A stretch of DNA of 64,000 nt from Symbiodinium natans (GCA_905221605.1 CAJNDS010002108.1:501909-565908); one strand, 5' to 3'. Positions 12,038 through 22,969 are shown, counted from the first letter of the stretch. Notes: generated by a model from the sequence alone, not told the origin. A program made the numbers and translations.

Positions 12038-12188
12038 AGATGTTTTGCAAGGTTTTCAGGGTGAAGCCATGGCACGGCGCTCAAGGGGTCATGGTTGAGG
12101 CACACGGTGGGGTAGGGGAAGAGAAGGAAGACGAAGGGAGGCAAGGCGCGAGTTTACCGAGTCTCCTCCGGTGTTTGATGTGATGAAG

Positions 12189-12385
12189 GATGCATTCTTC
12201 GTGGCTACGTGCTTGAGTGCCTGCTGTCGGGTGGTATAGTTTGTGTTTTCATCTGCAAGAGAACCGGGACAATTGTGCAGGAGTTCCCACAGTCATTGAG
12301 ATACTGGCGAGAGGGGCGACATTGCATCATGGACATCTGTTTCGATGCCTCAACAAGAACCCATTGGGAAAAATGGGGAAAAAAG
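12189..12385 (+). CDS. Candidate internal exon, unknown protein
   Basis: After GTGATGAAG| a frame of 65 codons (phase 2 start) runs to AAAAAG|GTCCAT. It reads CILRGYVLECLLSG..TIVQEFPQSLRYWREG..CIMDICFDAS and ends HWEKWGKK. Mixed codon use and alternating hydrophobic/charged character look protein-like, but I recognise no family and no neighbouring exon was fixed. Confidence 0.35.
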
Positions 12386-12480
12386 GTCCATCAGCCCAGC
12401 GGCCGGCTCCACGCCCCGAGGCCTCACCGGGCTCCAGAAGGGAAAGTGAGGTCGAGCTGAGTTCGAACTTCGAATCTTGG

Positions 12481-12518
12481 GAATTAGGTTTTTTACACGC
12501 ACGTGAAAAAACTAATTC
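12481..12518. other. Near-perfect hairpin
   Basis: GAATTAGGTTTTTTACACG pairs with CACGTGAAAAAACTAATTC with one or two bulges, giving a stem of about 17 bp and a loop of only about two bases. Confidence 0.6.
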
Positions 12519-12842
12519 TCAGAATTCTTGTGATAGTTATAACGCTACGTGGCCCGCCTTGGCCGCGCCCTGCGCAGCAGCAGTAGCAGTAGTAGCAATG
12601 AAGTAGCAAAAGCAGAATTGCAGTGGCAACAGTACTGGCAATCATAGCAGCTTGTGCTCATAGATCAGTCGTAGTAGAAGAAGCAGTGCTGGTAGTAAGA
12701 ACCACAGCAATCATATGCTTCTCGTACTAAGGTATCATGAACTCAGTTCCAAGTTACAAGCTCCTGTAGTTCAACACTGTTTTTTGTGTAAGGCGCAAGG
12801 ACTCCGAGGCTTGAAACTCTCCGTAGAAGTGGTATTCAAAAT

Positions 12843-12904
12843 GATTAGGGCTTAGGGTTTAGGGTTTAGGGTTTATAAGGTTTAGGGTTTAGGGTTCAGG
12901 GTAG
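12843..12904. repeat. Interstitial telomere repeat, TTTAGGG sense
   Basis: About eight units with TTATAAGG and TTCAGGG variants. Confidence 0.9.
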
Positions 12905-13130
12905 AAATAGTAGCAGGAGTAGGAGCAGCTAAGCTTCTCACTGCGGTTGCTTGTAGTCGGATTGCTCGCAGCCTGCCATTTCCCCAACACATTGCCTGAT
13001 GCTTTGGCTCTCCTCTTTTTGCCAACTCACGCGCCTGAGTCCAGGAACTCTCAAGTCAATTCCCAGTACCGTGATTTCACAGCAGACGCCGCATCGACAT
13101 ACCGAAGCAACCCTTGTGGCTTAACGAGCA

Positions 13131-14629
13131 ATGCTACGTATCCTTCTGCTTTCGGGGGAGGAGCTGACAAGCGTTTCTCTCACGGAGGTGAGCGACGTGA
13201 AGGAATTGAAGCAACGATTGCATCGGCAGCACGATCTGCCACCACGCTTCAGGCAAAGACTTGTTCACCAACGCACCATTTTGGGTGATGCGGTCAAGTT
13301 GGACACCATCATAGCATCGCAAGTTGTTGCTACGACAACTACCGAGGAACCCGAAAGGGAGCGCAGGGCCGTGAAGCGGCGGCGGATTCGGAAGAAGCGG
13401 CCATTGGATCCGGAGGGTGGCTTGCCGCCGCCGTGCAACGAAAGGCTGCTCAAGGACTCTTCCAAACCAACCTTTGTGATGGATCTCCAGGTCCGACACC
13501 CTCTAAACCCTAAATTTTTGATCCCCACAAAGAGAGTTTAGGGTTTATGGAATTTTGAAAGAAACCCTGCAGGTTTTGATCCCGGCATTCGTGGACGCTT
13601 CTGAGCACCGGCAAAGACAGCTAATCACAGCCGTCGACTTCGGCCATGTGATCCAGGCAGGGGGCGCGGTACTCTGGGGCTGGGAATAGGGAGTAACACT
13701 ATGCATTTTTCTAAACAACGCTATTCCTCACGGTTCCTTCTATGTCTAATCAATTTCCCCTCAAATCCTATTCCAGTGAGTATGTCGCCTACATCACGGA
13801 GAACGCATTGAGCAATGACATGCAACGTGTATCGAATAGAATATTCAAGCTCAGGTTCTTCCCCGGAACCCTCGTGAGCCCACAAGCTTCTTGGAACTCT
13901 CAGGTGGAGGCATTGCTGCAGCTTCCCATGGACCCGAATGCTGCCGTCCATAAGCATGTGGATGGTTGCACTCGCAAGCCACTTGTGCTGGCATCTGGCA
14001 AGGGCAACCTACATGTCGCAAAGCTGCTCCTAGAGGCCCGCGCTGACGTGAATTCGGCCGACGATGTCGGGACAGCCTTGACGAGTGCAGCTTTCGGGGG
14101 TCATGCTCCAGTGGTACGGTGGCTTTTAGAGGCTGGTGCTCAGAAGGACTTGCGTAACTCTTGGGGCCAAACGGCACTGCTGGAAGCCGTCACAAAGCCA
14201 GTCACACAAGATGGTGATGCACAAGTTGTGCAGTTACTGGTGAAGTCCCATTGTCAGCTGAACTTGCGAAACTGTTGTGGCCGTACCGCACTGATGGTTG
14301 CAGCATCCCAAGGTCATGCTCGAAACGTGCATATACTCCTGGATGGTGGCGCTCAAAGGGATTTGCGCGCCAATGATGGCTGCACGGCGCTGATGTTGGC
14401 GGCAATCAACTCCCACGATCCAGTCGCAGAGTTGCTGCTGAAGGCCGGTGCTCGGATAGACTTGCAGAACGATGCCGGCCAGACTGCGCTGACGCTGGCA
14501 ACGGATGTGTCAGTGTCTTACAGTATTCAGAATGAGGATTTCCGAAGATTCTTCGAGAAGAGGCGCTCCGACGCGCAAATATTCTGCAAGAAAAGGAGGT
14601 CCAATCCGAGAAAACTCTGGGAGACATAA
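13131..14629 (+). CDS. Ubiquitin-like N-terminus plus ankyrin-repeat protein
   Basis: Three-exon model: 13131-13490, 13573-13656, 13904-14629. Exon 1 starts at ATG with MLRILLLSGEELTSVSL, then a KELKQRLHRQHDLPPRFRQR stretch and ILGDAVKLD, a ubiquitin-like fold typical of Symbiodinium ankyrin proteins. It ends MDLQ|GTCCGA; an inner insert of about 50 codons may be a further unspliced intron. Exon 2 is 84 nt (VLIPAFVDASEHRQR..VIQ) after CCCTGCAG| and uses a GC donor. Exon 3 after CTCTCAG| carries six or so ankyrin units (for example GNLHVAKLLLEARADVN, GHAPVVRWLLEAGAQ, GHARNVHILLDGGAQ). It ends in a basic tail with TAA at 14627. Intron 1 (82 nt) holds one CCCTAAA and one TTTAGGG unit in inverted order. 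The expected role is protein-protein binding; the partner is unknown. Confidence 0.85.
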
Positions 14630-15325
14630 GTGCGGACGTATCTGGGCCTGTGGCTCTGGAGCTCTGAAGGTGAGCCAGGAGGAATCCTGAAGTTTCGAAA
14701 GTTTTTGTCAATAACTATGCACGCAAGGGCACGGTTTTCCACATCCCATCGCAGCATGTTTGTTGTTGCCACAGCTGGAAAACGTGCTTGGTACATGCCT
14801 GAAGGTATAGGCTACACATGGCAAGCGCTCGAACATTGTGCTATACGACGAAGACTCTAGTTAGTCCTACTGCTTCTGCTGGTGGGCTGCCACTGCTGCT
14901 GTGAAGACCAGGCTCACGGATTCCGCAGATCCCTCATTGCCAGTGGGGGTGGGGGAGAGGTGCCCCAAGTGAGCCCTGGTCCTGATGCACTGTCGGCCCG
15001 CACACCCGTCGGTCAAGGGGGGGGGGGGGGGGGGGGGGGCAAGCAAAAAGCGGACAGGGGGTTGGGGGGGGGGGACCCAGCCCAAAATGCTCGGTTGGGG
15101 GGGGGCAGGTGGAGGGGGGGGGGGGCGGGGGGGGGGGGCGGGGGGGGGGTGGGGGGGTTTTGGGCAGCAGTGGCGAAACATTTCTACCTAATAATACATG
15201 TCTTAATCTTGTTTATTCACCGTCTTTCAGGGGTCGGATGAGATCAGGGATGAGACGACCGATGCAGTTCGGAGGGCGAGCGGCGAAGGGCTTGTATCCT
15301 GTGCAGGGAGGGCTTGTTGAGAAGT
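14630..15325. other. Downstream region with G-run block
   Basis: No supported exon after the ankyrin stop. At 15019-15170 are repeated runs of 7-20 G separated by short spacers. The Gly-rich frames here are artefacts. Confidence 0.5.
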
Positions 15326-15537
15326 TCAGGGCTTAGGGTCTTAGGGTTTTGGGTTTAAAGGGTTTAGGGTTTAGGGTTCAGGGTTTAGGGTTTAGGGTTT
15401 AGGGCCTTCTCCAGGCATGGCTCCGAAAGCTACGCCCGAGCCTGAGCCATGCCGGCGGGCACTGATCAAGCGGAGCCTATGTTTTCGGTTTTGCTTAGGG
15501 TTTAGGGTTTAGGGTTTAGGGTTTAGGGTTTAGGGCT
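15325..15537. repeat. Two interstitial telomere arrays, TTTAGGG sense
   Basis: 15325-15405 (about ten units, some variant) and 15494-15537 (six perfect units), separated by about 90 bp of unique sequence. Confidence 0.92.
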
Positions 15538-16197
15538 GTAGATGCCCTAAGCCTGGACCCAGAAATCCTGAATGGGCTTGAGACCGAGCCCTTTTTGTTG
15601 TTTTCGTCCAGGGGGGCGGGGTGAGCGGTAGGGGCGGGGGCAAGTGCGTTGATCTGTGAGACCCTTGTGCCTCATTGAAGCCCAAAACCCTAAATCATAC
15701 CCCCTCTTCCAAACAAAAGACAAACACAGACAAATCTCAACTCCCTTTTTTTGGAGGCACTGGCTTCGCAAGACTTCCATTATTGGGGTTTATGTCGTGT
15801 TGCAGCAAGAGGGTGCCTGCGCTCATGTCACTGCAATGATCCAAGCTCCAGCTCCACTCCCAGGCAGAGAGACAAAATTATGTCCCAACCTAAGGCCCTT
15901 GAATCCAACAAAAACCTTGAAGGTAGTTTGTGAAGTAGCACTTTCGCTGCCAGCGTGAACCGCCAAGCTCGACTCTTTGCTTTTGAAGTGGCGCCGAGGC
16001 CCTCCGCACATGCCATGCACAAGGCACGGCTTCCGCTATGCAGGTTTTTGTTGAAGCTTTTTGGGATGTTCTTCAAGTTTCACGTACGGAGCATTGGTCA
16101 AGACCCTGACAACACGAAGCCTCTTAGCAGCGTGAACAAGGAATATCGCAATGTTGATGCGTTGATCATATATGAATCATGATTGAACCGCCTCCAG

Positions 16198-16251
16198 GCA
16201 AAGGCAAAGCTAGGACGCAAAGATGGAGCAGTGCATGTTCTTGGCCATTGT
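16198..16251 (+). CDS. Candidate 18-codon internal exon
   Basis: CGCCTCCAG| opens AKAKLGRKDGAVHVLGHC and meets TGT|GTGAGG, a good donor. 54 nt, phase 0 at both ends. Unknown family. It may belong with the terminal exon at 16574-16709. Confidence 0.35.
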
Positions 16252-16573
16252 GTGAGGGAGAGTCCGTAAGAATAATTGGGTTTCAAGGACTGAAGGCTTT
16301 GAAGTCCCATTCTGGTCAGGCCTTTGTCAAGGCCTTCCAGTGCTTTGCTTGTAGGGGTCAAGAGCCCAGTGTATGTATCAGAGCGCAGGCTGTTGCTGTG
16401 ACCGCTGCTAGATTGGCACTTTAAACAGGGAAGCTTCAGCACACGTTGACGATGTTGTGTGCAAACCTTGTTTTTTTGAAGTCGAAAGGGGGTTATCAAG
16501 TTTTGGGTTTTCGTAGCGGAGTGGACAAGCCCTTTCTCCACCGCTGCCTGGACTCCAAACCTCGCCTGCGCAG

Positions 16574-16709
16574 GTGTCATCTTCGGCCCGTTCCTTACCG
16601 TCTCGCGGCCGCTGCCCGAGGGGCCTCGAAATTGCTCAATGGCATGAAAAACTTGCATGATTGGCTGCATCCATCCTCCCAGCAAAGCGCTGAAGAGACT
16701 TCCCTGTAG
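16574..16709 (+). CDS. Candidate terminal exon, unknown protein
   Basis: After CCTGCGCAG| the frame reads CHLRPVPYRLAAAARGASK, then LLNGMKNLHDWLHPSSQQ, and stops at TAG 16707. It has an amphipathic helical segment and a polar C-terminal tail (SAEETSL). A long minus-strand frame also spans the region, so strand is not certain. Confidence 0.4.
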
Positions 16710-17014
16710 AGGCCTCTTTTGGGGAGTAGCCTGCAAGAGTCGCCGAGCTGGAAGATGCTTTTAACATGCTTTATAGCTTAACCTCTTTTCGGAGCCGAAG
16801 GGCTGGAACCTGCTGAAACCTTCAACTAGCCCCCCTCGTGATCTCAGTAAGGGCTGAGGGGGACCAGGGCGTGGCTCATCAGCAGCTGCAAATTCGACAG
16901 ATTCTGGGTGACCACAGCTACAGCTGTAGAGAGGCCACTGAGCAAACTGAAAGGGCTTCTGTTCCAAGCTCCACCCTTCGCTAGCAGCAGAGTCGTCTCC
17001 ATCGAGGCCCTCAC

Positions 17015-17235
17015 CTTTTCACATTCATGAGCTGTTTGTAACCATTGTAGAGTCCTCGTCGCTCGTCTGTGCAGTGTGCTGATCGCAGCATCCGCGGTTA
17101 GCAGTAGGGCATTGGGTTTGGGTCCATGCCAAGCACTGTATTTCAAACGATTGCCGATCGCCGGTACTGGCGTTGGGTAAAACAAGGCGCTTACCTCAGC
17201 GGGCCTTCGCCGCTCCCCCAGTTCCAGCAAATTGC
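17015..17235 (-). CDS. Candidate two-exon minus-strand segment, helix-rich
   Basis: Reading the minus strand, 17235-17195 encodes NLLELGERRRPAE and ends GAG|GTAAGC. After AATACAG|, 17135-17015 encodes PNALLLTADAAISTL..RTLQWLQTAHECEK and ends AAG|GTGAGG. Both donors are strong and the peptides are heptad-like. The phases of the two exons do not join cleanly in this frame (an alternative frame of the second ends in a stop), so they may not be adjacent in one transcript. Confidence 0.35.
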
Positions 17236-17956
17236 CTTTATGAGGATGTCAGTGCCACTTCTGGACGGACCCCTGTTTGAACATCATATCCTTGAACGCC
17301 CCGGCCAACTTAAGTACATCACCTGAACTCCCTCCTCCCTCCACGAGATACTCAGCCCTAAACTCCTAAGCTCGATCCTGAGCGTTAAAGTTAAAGCCCA
17401 TCGCGGCAACCCTGCTCTTTCAAAGCCGGTATCCGCAGAAGCGTAAGCCACTCAGCCTTCTGCAGGCCCACAAATTCCAGGGCTTCTTGCCCAGGACACC
17501 CTGGCTTGGGTTTTGGGGCAGGGCTTTTGATTCACGTCGGAGATGTATGGGTCGGCTTCCCCCCCAAGCGCGCACTCCCCGCACTGGAATAGTTTTTTAC
17601 ATGTTGCTGCAGCCTCGCTTGCAGGAATTCACAAGGTGAACAGCATGCCGCAACCTGAGCACCTCAGCATGTGATCTCCGAAGCGCATTGCTCGTTGAGA
17701 GGCTGGTGTGGGCTTTGATCGGTGCCTCGCAAGCTTCACGGAGAAGAGGAGTTGAAAGACCAAATCTAACTACATTCCGCGCAACATGGTTGTAGGTGGT
17801 GGTGCGGTACCTGCATACTGACACTACTTGTCGGCAATTGAAACAGAAGTGTGTGCCAACTGCATCCGCAACATCCTCAAGTGGTATTCAGTGTGAGAAG
17901 AAACCGCTGGCTTGTTGCCCATCAGCGGCGGACCGCCAGTTTGACTTTGTGGTTCA

Positions 17957-17999
17957 GGGTTTGGGGTTTAGGGTTTGGGGTTTAGGGTTTAGGGTTTAC
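17957..17999. repeat. Interstitial telomere repeat, TTTAGGG sense
   Basis: About six units with TTTGGGG variants. Confidence 0.92.
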
Positions 18000-18441
18000 T
18001 AGGGTGATGCCTGATCTTCAGGTCATCTGTCTTGAGAGCACTGTGTCACCCTTCCCAGTTGAGAATTGAGAAACGTACAGTACATTCAAGGGCTGTGGGC
18101 CAAGGGCCAAGGGCCCACACTTACAAAGCCCACCAATATCCACCAATGTCCCGACATACTTACAGTCGCAAGTTTTGCCAATCCCTCGTCTGGGCTCTCC
18201 TCGCCACTCACGAGGCCGTCGACAGCTCGCGGGGCTCCACGGCCGAGGTCCGACTTCCCTTAAAAAAAAGAAGTGGGGGACTTCGTCTGTTGGGCCATGT
18301 AGGGCATCTGGGGCATTTAGGGCATTTGGGGCCCTCCGAGTTCCTGTCAGGTTCGGCGCGCACAGGACTCCAGCCCTGAATCCTGAAGTAAAAAGTTCCA
18401 ACACTCCAATACCCCATCCTCTTCTGAATGACTAAAGCTGT

Positions 18442-18672
18442 GTGAAAAGAACTCGAGAGTCAGCAGTTCCAGAACCTCTGAGCCTTCCCTGGAGGTTCAC
18501 AGAGGTCCTGGGCAACCATCCCGGATCCTGCACCGGGTCTCAGCTGGCGCATCTCATATGTCTGTTATATCACAATGAGGACTTTTCTGGGGCTCCGGGA
18601 TATGCCGGGATGCTTCCTGCACTTGGGTTTTGGGAGCTCATGGGTCGGCATTCAGTCTCAAGCTTAGGCTGA
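18442..18672 (+). CDS. Weak open frame, unknown
   Basis: A 76-codon frame with peptide LSLPWRFTEVLGNHPG and a later hydrophobic SQLAHLICLLYH. No splice sites or family support it. Confidence 0.15.
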   Translation: MKRTRESAVPEPLSLPWRFTEVLGNHPGSCTGSQLAHLICLLYHNEDFSGAPGYAGMLPALGFWELMGRHSVSSLG

Positions 18673-18830
18673 GAGACACATCTGACAGTTTTGAGTAGTA
18701 TGGACTGACCAGGCCTCCCCCCCCCTTTGAGCAAAAGGAGCTATAGCTGCTGGGGCAACGCCCACAGCCACAAAAGGTTCAGCTGAGCGAAGCTCTCAGG
18801 GCCCGGCATGGGCCCAAGGTGGCCCAACAT

Positions 18831-18946
18831 GGGAGTTTACGAAAACCAGGGACCCCTATGATAAACCCCCCCAAATTGTCGGATTCCCTGATAAAAAAAG
18901 AATTCAAAGAAGGTACGCCCGAATTTCGGGAATTTCGGAAACCCCC
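18831..18946 (+). mobile_element. Family A short inverted-repeat element
   Basis: Starts GGGAGTTTACGAAAACCAGGG and ends AATTTCGGAAACCCCC followed directly by AG. The centre is diverged from other copies. Confidence 0.65.
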
Positions 18947-19107
18947 AGCATCCCACAGCCTAGGCACCTCAGAGCCCGGGCACCTGACGAACTACGTGGC
19001 ATTGTCGGCGATTATGGCAAGCCCGAACCTGAGAAGCGAGGAGCGAAGGGCCACGGGATGGTGGCTGAACTGAATTGCATTTTTTGAGGCTAGATAGTTA
19101 ACTTTAT

Positions 19108-19194
19108 CATGGTTGGGTACCATTTTACATTTTTAAGGGTACTTAAACCCTATAAGGAATACAAGTTCAAATTTTTAATATTATCCCAACCATG
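19108..19194. mobile_element. Family B short inverted-repeat element
   Basis: ATGGTTGGG at the left and CCCAACCAT at the right form a perfect terminal inverted repeat. The core is TTTTTAAGGGTACTTAAACCC. The 8-base direct repeat TAGTTAAC lies outside each end (19095-19102 and 19198-19205), a possible target-site duplication. A second copy is at 45500-45588. Confidence 0.65.
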
Positions 19195-19205
19195 AGCTAG
19201 TTAAC

Positions 19206-19760
19206 AGGTTCTATCGAGTTTCGAGCGGCCGGGAGCATTGCACTGAAAAAGTGGACAAAAACGCCGGAGAGTGACGCAGCGTAATGAAGTTGAAAGCGCC
19301 TGAGCTTCTGAGGCCCGCGGAGCAGCCTGATGCCCGACGCGCTCACGCTGGGCCTCAGTCCAAAATGGCAGGTCGTTGACATCTCTATGGCGCATTATTA
19401 TGAGACGGTCATGGCGGCATCATGTTACCATGTGACTATTCAAAACACCTATGTACACGACGCCTTCGCGATCATTCATGGTACTAGATGACACTTGATG
19501 ACACCCATATGAGTATACAGCATACACCTAGAAACCACTTTAGTGAAATGCACATGATGCCTTGCGTGACACAACGGCACCTGCATGGCGATCATTGTCA
19601 AAATGATTCATGATGTGTCCAGCCAAGAAGCTGTTTTTCGAAGTCGGCATATGGACAGGGGCTTTAACCCCATGCACACCAGTCCGGAATGAGTTGTGCA
19701 AATCCCCTGCCTACATCCTGCGGGCCTCAGCTGACCCCACCAGAACCAATCTGAGCCGTG
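19206..19760. other. Stretch without a supported gene
   Basis: Only short overlapping frames; no splice pairs or motifs recognised. Confidence 0.4.
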
Positions 19761-19761
19761 C

Positions 19762-19822
19762 AACCCTAAACCCTAAACCCTAAACCCTAAACCCTAAACC
19801 CTAAACCCTAAACCCTAAACCG
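19762..19822. repeat. Interstitial telomere repeat, CCCTAAA sense
   Basis: Eight perfect units. Confidence 0.97.
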
Positions 19823-20446
19823 AAAACGCCTTGATGTTGAGGCAGAGCAGTCCCCAAGTCCTCACGGCGGAGGCCCACGAAGCCTCAGCGAATCTCACGA
19901 AACCTTCCAGCAGCCTGGAATCTGGAGAAAGGAACTTCAGAATCTCCCGAAGTCTCACTATTGAGCATGTGATCTACGTGGTCCTGATGCTGCGGAGAAC
20001 GCTAGATTGTGTTGAAGCGTAGATTTCAAGACGATCGAAAGTCTTCAGGACTTTGCGGATGCTAGGCGTGCGGATGCATGGGCTTCATGTGTTGTTTGTT
20101 TTTGGCTTTGGCCGAATGCCCCTCAACAAAGGAACCACGATGGCTGCTAGGAGCTGGCGAACGTGGCTTTTTCAATATCTCAACTCCTGTTTGCTCAAAA
20201 TCATTGGCAGGGCTTCAACGACTTCGAGCCTGTGAGGCTTGAGCCTGGGGGGGCGGGGGGTTGCGACTTGGAGGAAGATTGGGGCCTGTGAAGGATAAAG
20301 GATACCGGGCTGCGGAGTACATGCCCAGCGGTCTGCGATGCACGGTACCTGCAGGTCATGAAGCATCGTTTTTTTCAGCCTGTCAACTGCAGGAAGTTTT
20401 CGAGACAACTTACAGAATCACTGACCACTGGACCACTTCCCAGGCC

Positions 20447-20463
20447 CCGTAGCCACCTTGGCT
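20447..20463 (+). other. Spliced-leader-like 17-mer
   Basis: CCGTAGCCACCTTGGCT matches the first 17 bases after the variable 5' base of the dinoflagellate spliced leader with two mismatches (CC for TT). The expected CAAG and the GT donor of a leader RNA gene do not follow. It could be a relic from a retroposed transcript or chance. Confidence 0.3.
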
Positions 20464-20507
20464 ATCATTTACACCTCAGAGCCTGTTCCCAGATGCTCCC
20501 CGAACAC

Positions 20508-20558
20508 GCGGTTTAGGGTTTTAGAGTTTGGGGTTTCGGGTTTAGGGTTTTGGGGTTG
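20508..20558. repeat. Interstitial telomere repeat, TTTAGGG sense, degenerate
   Basis: About six units, several mutated (TTTAGAG, TTTCGGG, TTTTGGGG). Confidence 0.8.
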
Positions 20559-20941
20559 CTATGCAGCCTGGCAGGCACTTCGTGACGAGCGAGGAGGCGG
20601 GGGTGAAAGGATGGACATAAAACTCTCAACTGCGCAACCCTCTTACGCCCCAAAAGGTCTACTAAGTGTGTTTCTTAAACGAAGTGGTTGCCCGGTGACT
20701 CAGTGCTTTCTCTGTCACCACAGGCCGACATTTCATTGGGCTCAACTGGTTTTTTGGCAGAGTCATCTCTAAACTCTAAAAATCGCTTGAAATTGCTCGT
20801 CCTCGTCCTTCTACGTGGCATTTGCTTGTATCGGCTTGTATCAGCTGACAAGTCGGCTGACGGATGCCGGCGCTTATACCCCACAGGTCTGAGAACAGAT
20901 GTTGCGCAAGTCTGCTTTGCTCACACACGTGGAAGCAAATC

Positions 20942-20981
20942 GCCCTAAACCCTAAACCCTAAACCCTAAACCCTAAACCCC
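20942..20981. repeat. Interstitial telomere repeat, CCCTAAA sense
   Basis: About 5.5 perfect units. Confidence 0.95.
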
Positions 20982-21018
20982 TTTGTGTTCGCCGACCGCT
21001 GCAAGCGGTTCAGCGCAG

Positions 21019-21103
21019 GCCCATGCCCGCCTGGATCGCATTCAGGATCTGCTGATGCAGGACCCCTGCGATTTCTTGTCATACGACTCTGAGGCTGTCA
21101 GGG
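21019..21103 (+). CDS. Candidate coiled-coil exon
   Basis: After GTTCAGCGCAG| the frame reads AHARLDRIQDLLMQDPCDFL and continues to EAVR before a G|GTGAAG donor. The R-I-x-D-L heptad pattern resembles the exon at 54969 (ALQRIEDLEAQRAEC). Length is 84 or 85 nt depending on the donor base. Confidence 0.35.
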
Positions 21104-21710
21104 GTGAAGAAGTAAATTTGGATATTGCTTCCCTCTGTAGCTGTGGGGTGCTTGGAGTCTTGAAGATCGCAAGAGCAGAAGCACCTTGAGGTTCAATGTG
21201 CTTCAAGTATTCAAGTACTCTGCACTCAGGGATTTTTGGCTTGCAGGTTCGCCTGCGGAAGTTGAGTAGTTCAATATGTATGACGCAGGAGGGGGAGCCT
21301 TCAGTTATGCCATCAGAGCCCCAGGCCCTAACTCGAATGCTTGAGAAGTAGATTTGGCAACCTGGTTCGGCAGTGGCAGTATGAGAGGCCTTGCTTTCCA
21401 CATAATTAGGCCACGCCGCTAGAATGTCTGAGCCCCTAGTAAAGGGCTTAGTGCTTAGGGTGAAGGCTTTTCTTTTGAGTGCAACTTAGGGAATACTTAG
21501 AGAATCCGCCTGGCAGGAAGTAGAAGATCCAGTTGCTACCGGCCAGCCTCCGTTTTTCATTGGGTTTGCCCTGAACCCTCATGTTTTATGAAAATAGGCT
21601 TACGTCACGATCGGTTGGTGGGGTGTGCGCAGGCATCAAGAGCTCCTCAATCCCAAGCGGTTCGGATCAGAGCAATGTTTTTGCTGAGCTCCCTGAAGCT
21701 CCAATGCCTC

Positions 21711-21752
21711 CTAACCCTAAACCCTAAACCCTAAGCCCTAAACCCTAAACCC
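21711..21752. repeat. Interstitial telomere repeat, CCCTAAA sense
   Basis: About six units. Confidence 0.95.
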
Positions 21753-22021
21753 TTCCTCATGCTGCAAGGCGCAGGGCCACACCGCAGAGACCCTCCGCAT
21801 CCTCCGCATGGACTACCAGGCTCCCAGCACGGGGCACCTCGATGCTCTTCTGCTTGGAGGTTCGTGGTACCTTTTTAACCCAGTTCTAGCTGTACTTATC
21901 ACCCAATTCTGACCCACATTAGGGCACTTAATGTTAACCTCGTATTATTGAACCCCCTGATATTAAAGTGCGCCAGGGGTCCCGGCCGCAATAATAAAGC
22001 CGTGGGAATAAAGTACGCCAA

Positions 22022-22124
22022 GTCGGGGCTGGTTTTTTTTGGGGGAGTTTGATTGAAGGGGGGCTCTAAGGAAAGGAATCCTTATTCAAAGGGGCCCTAC
22101 TCTATTTGGGGGGGTTTGATTGAT

Positions 22125-22155
<31 letters not shown>
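22022..22155. repeat. Diverged family A-like sequence with a poly-G tract
   Basis: Contains GGAATCCTTATTCAAAGGGG and CCTACTCTATTTGGGGGGG, resembling the family A core, then a G run of about 25. Confidence 0.45.
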
Positions 22156-22246
22156 TTATTACGAGGTCAACATTAAGGGGCCTTTTCAAGTGGGTTAGAA
22201 GGTTATAATTAAGTACAGTTATCATTGGTGAATAAGTACCATGAAG

Positions 22247-22331
22247 CTCCAAGTAGGCCCTCGTCAAGCTGCTGAACAGGAGCTCGAACAGATGCGCGCC
22301 ATGGATCCCAATGAAGCCCATTACAATCCAG
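22247..22331 (+). CDS. Candidate exon, frame ambiguous
   Basis: Two readings are open. From AAG| at 22247 the peptide is heptad-like (QAAEQELEQMRAMDPNEAHY). From GTAG| at 22257 a phase-0 frame reads ALVKLLNRSSN..PWIPMKPITIQ and ends CAG|GTGCCA with consistent phase. I cannot decide between them. Confidence 0.3.
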
Positions 22332-22340
22332 GTGCCACCG

Positions 22341-22373
22341 GTTTAGGGTTTAGGGTTCAGGGTTTAGGGTTCT
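22341..22373. repeat. Interstitial telomere repeat, TTTAGGG sense
   Basis: About 4.5 units. Confidence 0.9.
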
Positions 22374-22557
22374 GATGGGGAGCCAGGGATTGGGATTGAT
22401 GATGTAGGGTAAAGTGCCTGAAGGTTGACCGTTTGCATGGCGCTGGGTTTTACAGCTCGGCCTTGGCTTGGCAGAGCAGCGCCCACGCACTGCAAAGCCA
22501 GCCTTGCCATTCAAGAGTGTGGTCTGCAAGCAATGTGTCCGGGGCCTTTCCTGGCCA

Positions 22558-22604
22558 TGCCCTAAACCCTAAACCCTAAACCCTAAACCCTAAACCCTAA
22601 ACCC
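22558..22604. repeat. Interstitial telomere repeat, CCCTAAA sense
   Basis: Six perfect units. Confidence 0.96.
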
Positions 22605-22969
22605 TGGTGGGGTTGCTCCTGGCCAGAGAAGTCCAGTTGTCACGAAAGCTAGCTCCTTGGAGCTCGCAGCGGAAGTTCTTGTTTACAACCCTCTTGCGAA
22701 ACAGGACTTGTGGGTGACCGTTTGGCCTGATATCCCAGGGATTTAAGGTCGCGCGGGGAAGGGAGGGGGGGGGGGGGGTGGCCTGCCTAAGTCTTCGCAG
22801 AGGCTGCGCGCGGCATGGGGCGGCCTCCCCCCACCCCCCCCTGCACCTTATGTCAACATACTGCCCTTGAATTTCCCACTGCCAAAAGACACGGCCGCGA
22901 GCCACCTTTGGGGCCCCAGCTTTCGTCCGGCCTGCTCTCCCAAGTGAGATAGTCTGTTGTGCGGGTTCC

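Noticed and set aside
16098-16736. 212-codon minus-strand frame
   Set aside because: No recognised domain, and plus-strand splice-bounded exons cover much of it; length alone is weak evidence in DNA of this composition.
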